Under the pieces are notes generated by a model. The model was not told where the DNA came from. It did not search any database and worked only from the letters and a program-made list of their open reading frames with translations. A program made the position numbers and the translations under genes. A stretch of 64,000 nt of DNA, from positions 484,594-548,593 of the forward strand of contig CP070751.1 in the NCBI GenBank assembly GCA_020348445.1. The letters run 5' to 3'. This document shows, one piece after another, positions 63,447 through 64,000 of this stretch (its first letter is position 1; every line of letters begins with the position of its first letter). The DNA comes from Thermoplasmata archaeon. Its GTDB lineage: Archaea > Thermoplasmatota > Thermoplasmata > GCA-020350865.

Positions 63447-64000
63447 TCAAGGTCTAACACGTTTTAATCTCACATACTCGGATTTTACTTTGTCCACTCT
63501 TCCCAAAAGCAGCTCCTTTTTTACTCCGTGAGCCAGTCGAACTGCCCTGGAAATCTCAGGCCATGTACTGTGGTAGGTTTTGGAAACTGCATGTACCAAA
63601 TATAGGGCGTGCTCCTTGTCTGGATCCCCTTTGTAGACCCTAAAGTGCGTACCGTACTTGAATCCAGTTTTAACGATGAGGCCCCTGCTCTTCAGATCCT
63701 TGTACACCTTCAGCCTGACACCGAAATCAGGCTGGATTTTCTTTGCTTTTCTCGTGAATTGATTAAAGTTGATTCTCCTGCCCGATTTTGCGTCCCTCAC
63801 CAAAAGGGCATCCATTTCTAGTAGGTACGCTGTTTCTAATAGAGAAAGCTGCAATCCCTCTCCAATGAACTTTCCAAAGAATTCGGCATCATGTAGGATA
63901 TCTGCCTCTTCTGAATCTGAAATCATGACCCTGTCCCCAAAAAAAAGAGCCTCGCACTGGATCTCAAACTCCTTTGTTTTTATGCGGCCCTTGGGTCGAA
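63447..64000 (-). CDS. endA: tRNA-splicing endonuclease (N-terminus outside window)
   Basis: The visible C-terminal part has the catalytic-domain pattern: GFKYGTHFRVYKG (Tyr), DKEHALYLV (His) and RLAHGVKKELLLG (Lys), the triad of archaeal EndA, which cuts bulge-helix-bulge introns from pre-tRNA. An internal ATG at 63926 exists, but the frame stays open to base 64000 and the upstream residues (GRIKTKEFEIQCEALFFGDRV) resemble the family's N-terminal beta strands. The true start is therefore probably beyond the edge. It is convergent with eL13. Confidence 0.9.
   Translation of the reverse strand, partial: RPKGRIKTKEFEIQCEALFFGDRVMISDSEEADILHDAEFFGKFIGEGLQLSLLETAYLLEMDALLVRDAKSGRRINFNQFTRKAKKIQPDFGVRLKVYKDLKSRGLIVKTGFKYGTHFRVYKGDPDKEHALYLVHAVSKTYHSTWPEISRAVRLAHGVKKELLLGRVDKVKSEYVRLKRVRP

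Overview
The window looks like a chromosome segment of an uncultured archaeon, most likely of the Thermoplasmatota. The grounds are archaeal/eukaryote-type information genes (ribosomal proteins eS17, uS2 and eL13, RNA polymerase subunit K, archaeal topoisomerase I, tRNA-splicing endonuclease), archaeal TATA-type promoters, some leaderless or near-leaderless genes beside others with GGAGG or GGTGAT ribosome sites, and several very large secreted proteins built from PKD, CARDB, Ig-like and Ca-binding modules. The lineage call is inference. No tRNA, rRNA, CRISPR array, transposase or phage gene was seen.

Region 1 (1-36156) is dominated by giant envelope proteins. It holds the 3' part of a beta-helix/PKD protein, a 6014-residue mosaic protein (5239-23283) and, on the other strand, a 3327-residue beta-helix/Ig/CARDB protein with a cytosolic zinc ribbon (26173-36156). 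Adenylosuccinate lyase (purB), a small tail-anchored protein, a 57-residue Cys4 protein and a lipoprotein lie between the two giants. A 198-bp direct repeat covering the purB promoter and its first 47 codons flanks the 6014-residue gene. The left copy is a purB stump joined to the tail of a PKD-type gene, so it is the scar of a segmental rearrangement.

Region 2 (36294-43586) holds a secreted protein with a structured 5' leader, two Ras-like small GTPases that share almost the same switch I, two tandem CAP-domain surface proteins and a polytopic membrane protein.

Region 3 (43828-51673) carries eS17, an HTH regulator, a four-helix membrane protein, a radical SAM enzyme and an 1839-residue membrane-anchored subtilisin-like protease with an acidic repeat tail.

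Region 4 (51835-64000) is mostly housekeeping: two-subunit class I fumarase, a winged-helix regulator, two small membrane proteins, the conserved cluster rpoK-eno-rpsB-MEMO1, a UPF0248/CoA-binding pair, thioredoxin, ferredoxin, topoisomerase I, a creatininase-family hydrolase, a secreted protein, eL13, and endA running off the right edge. Several small or N-terminally mis-startable genes (rpoK, the Cys4 protein, a 24-codon upstream ORF) were found by reading the sequence directly.
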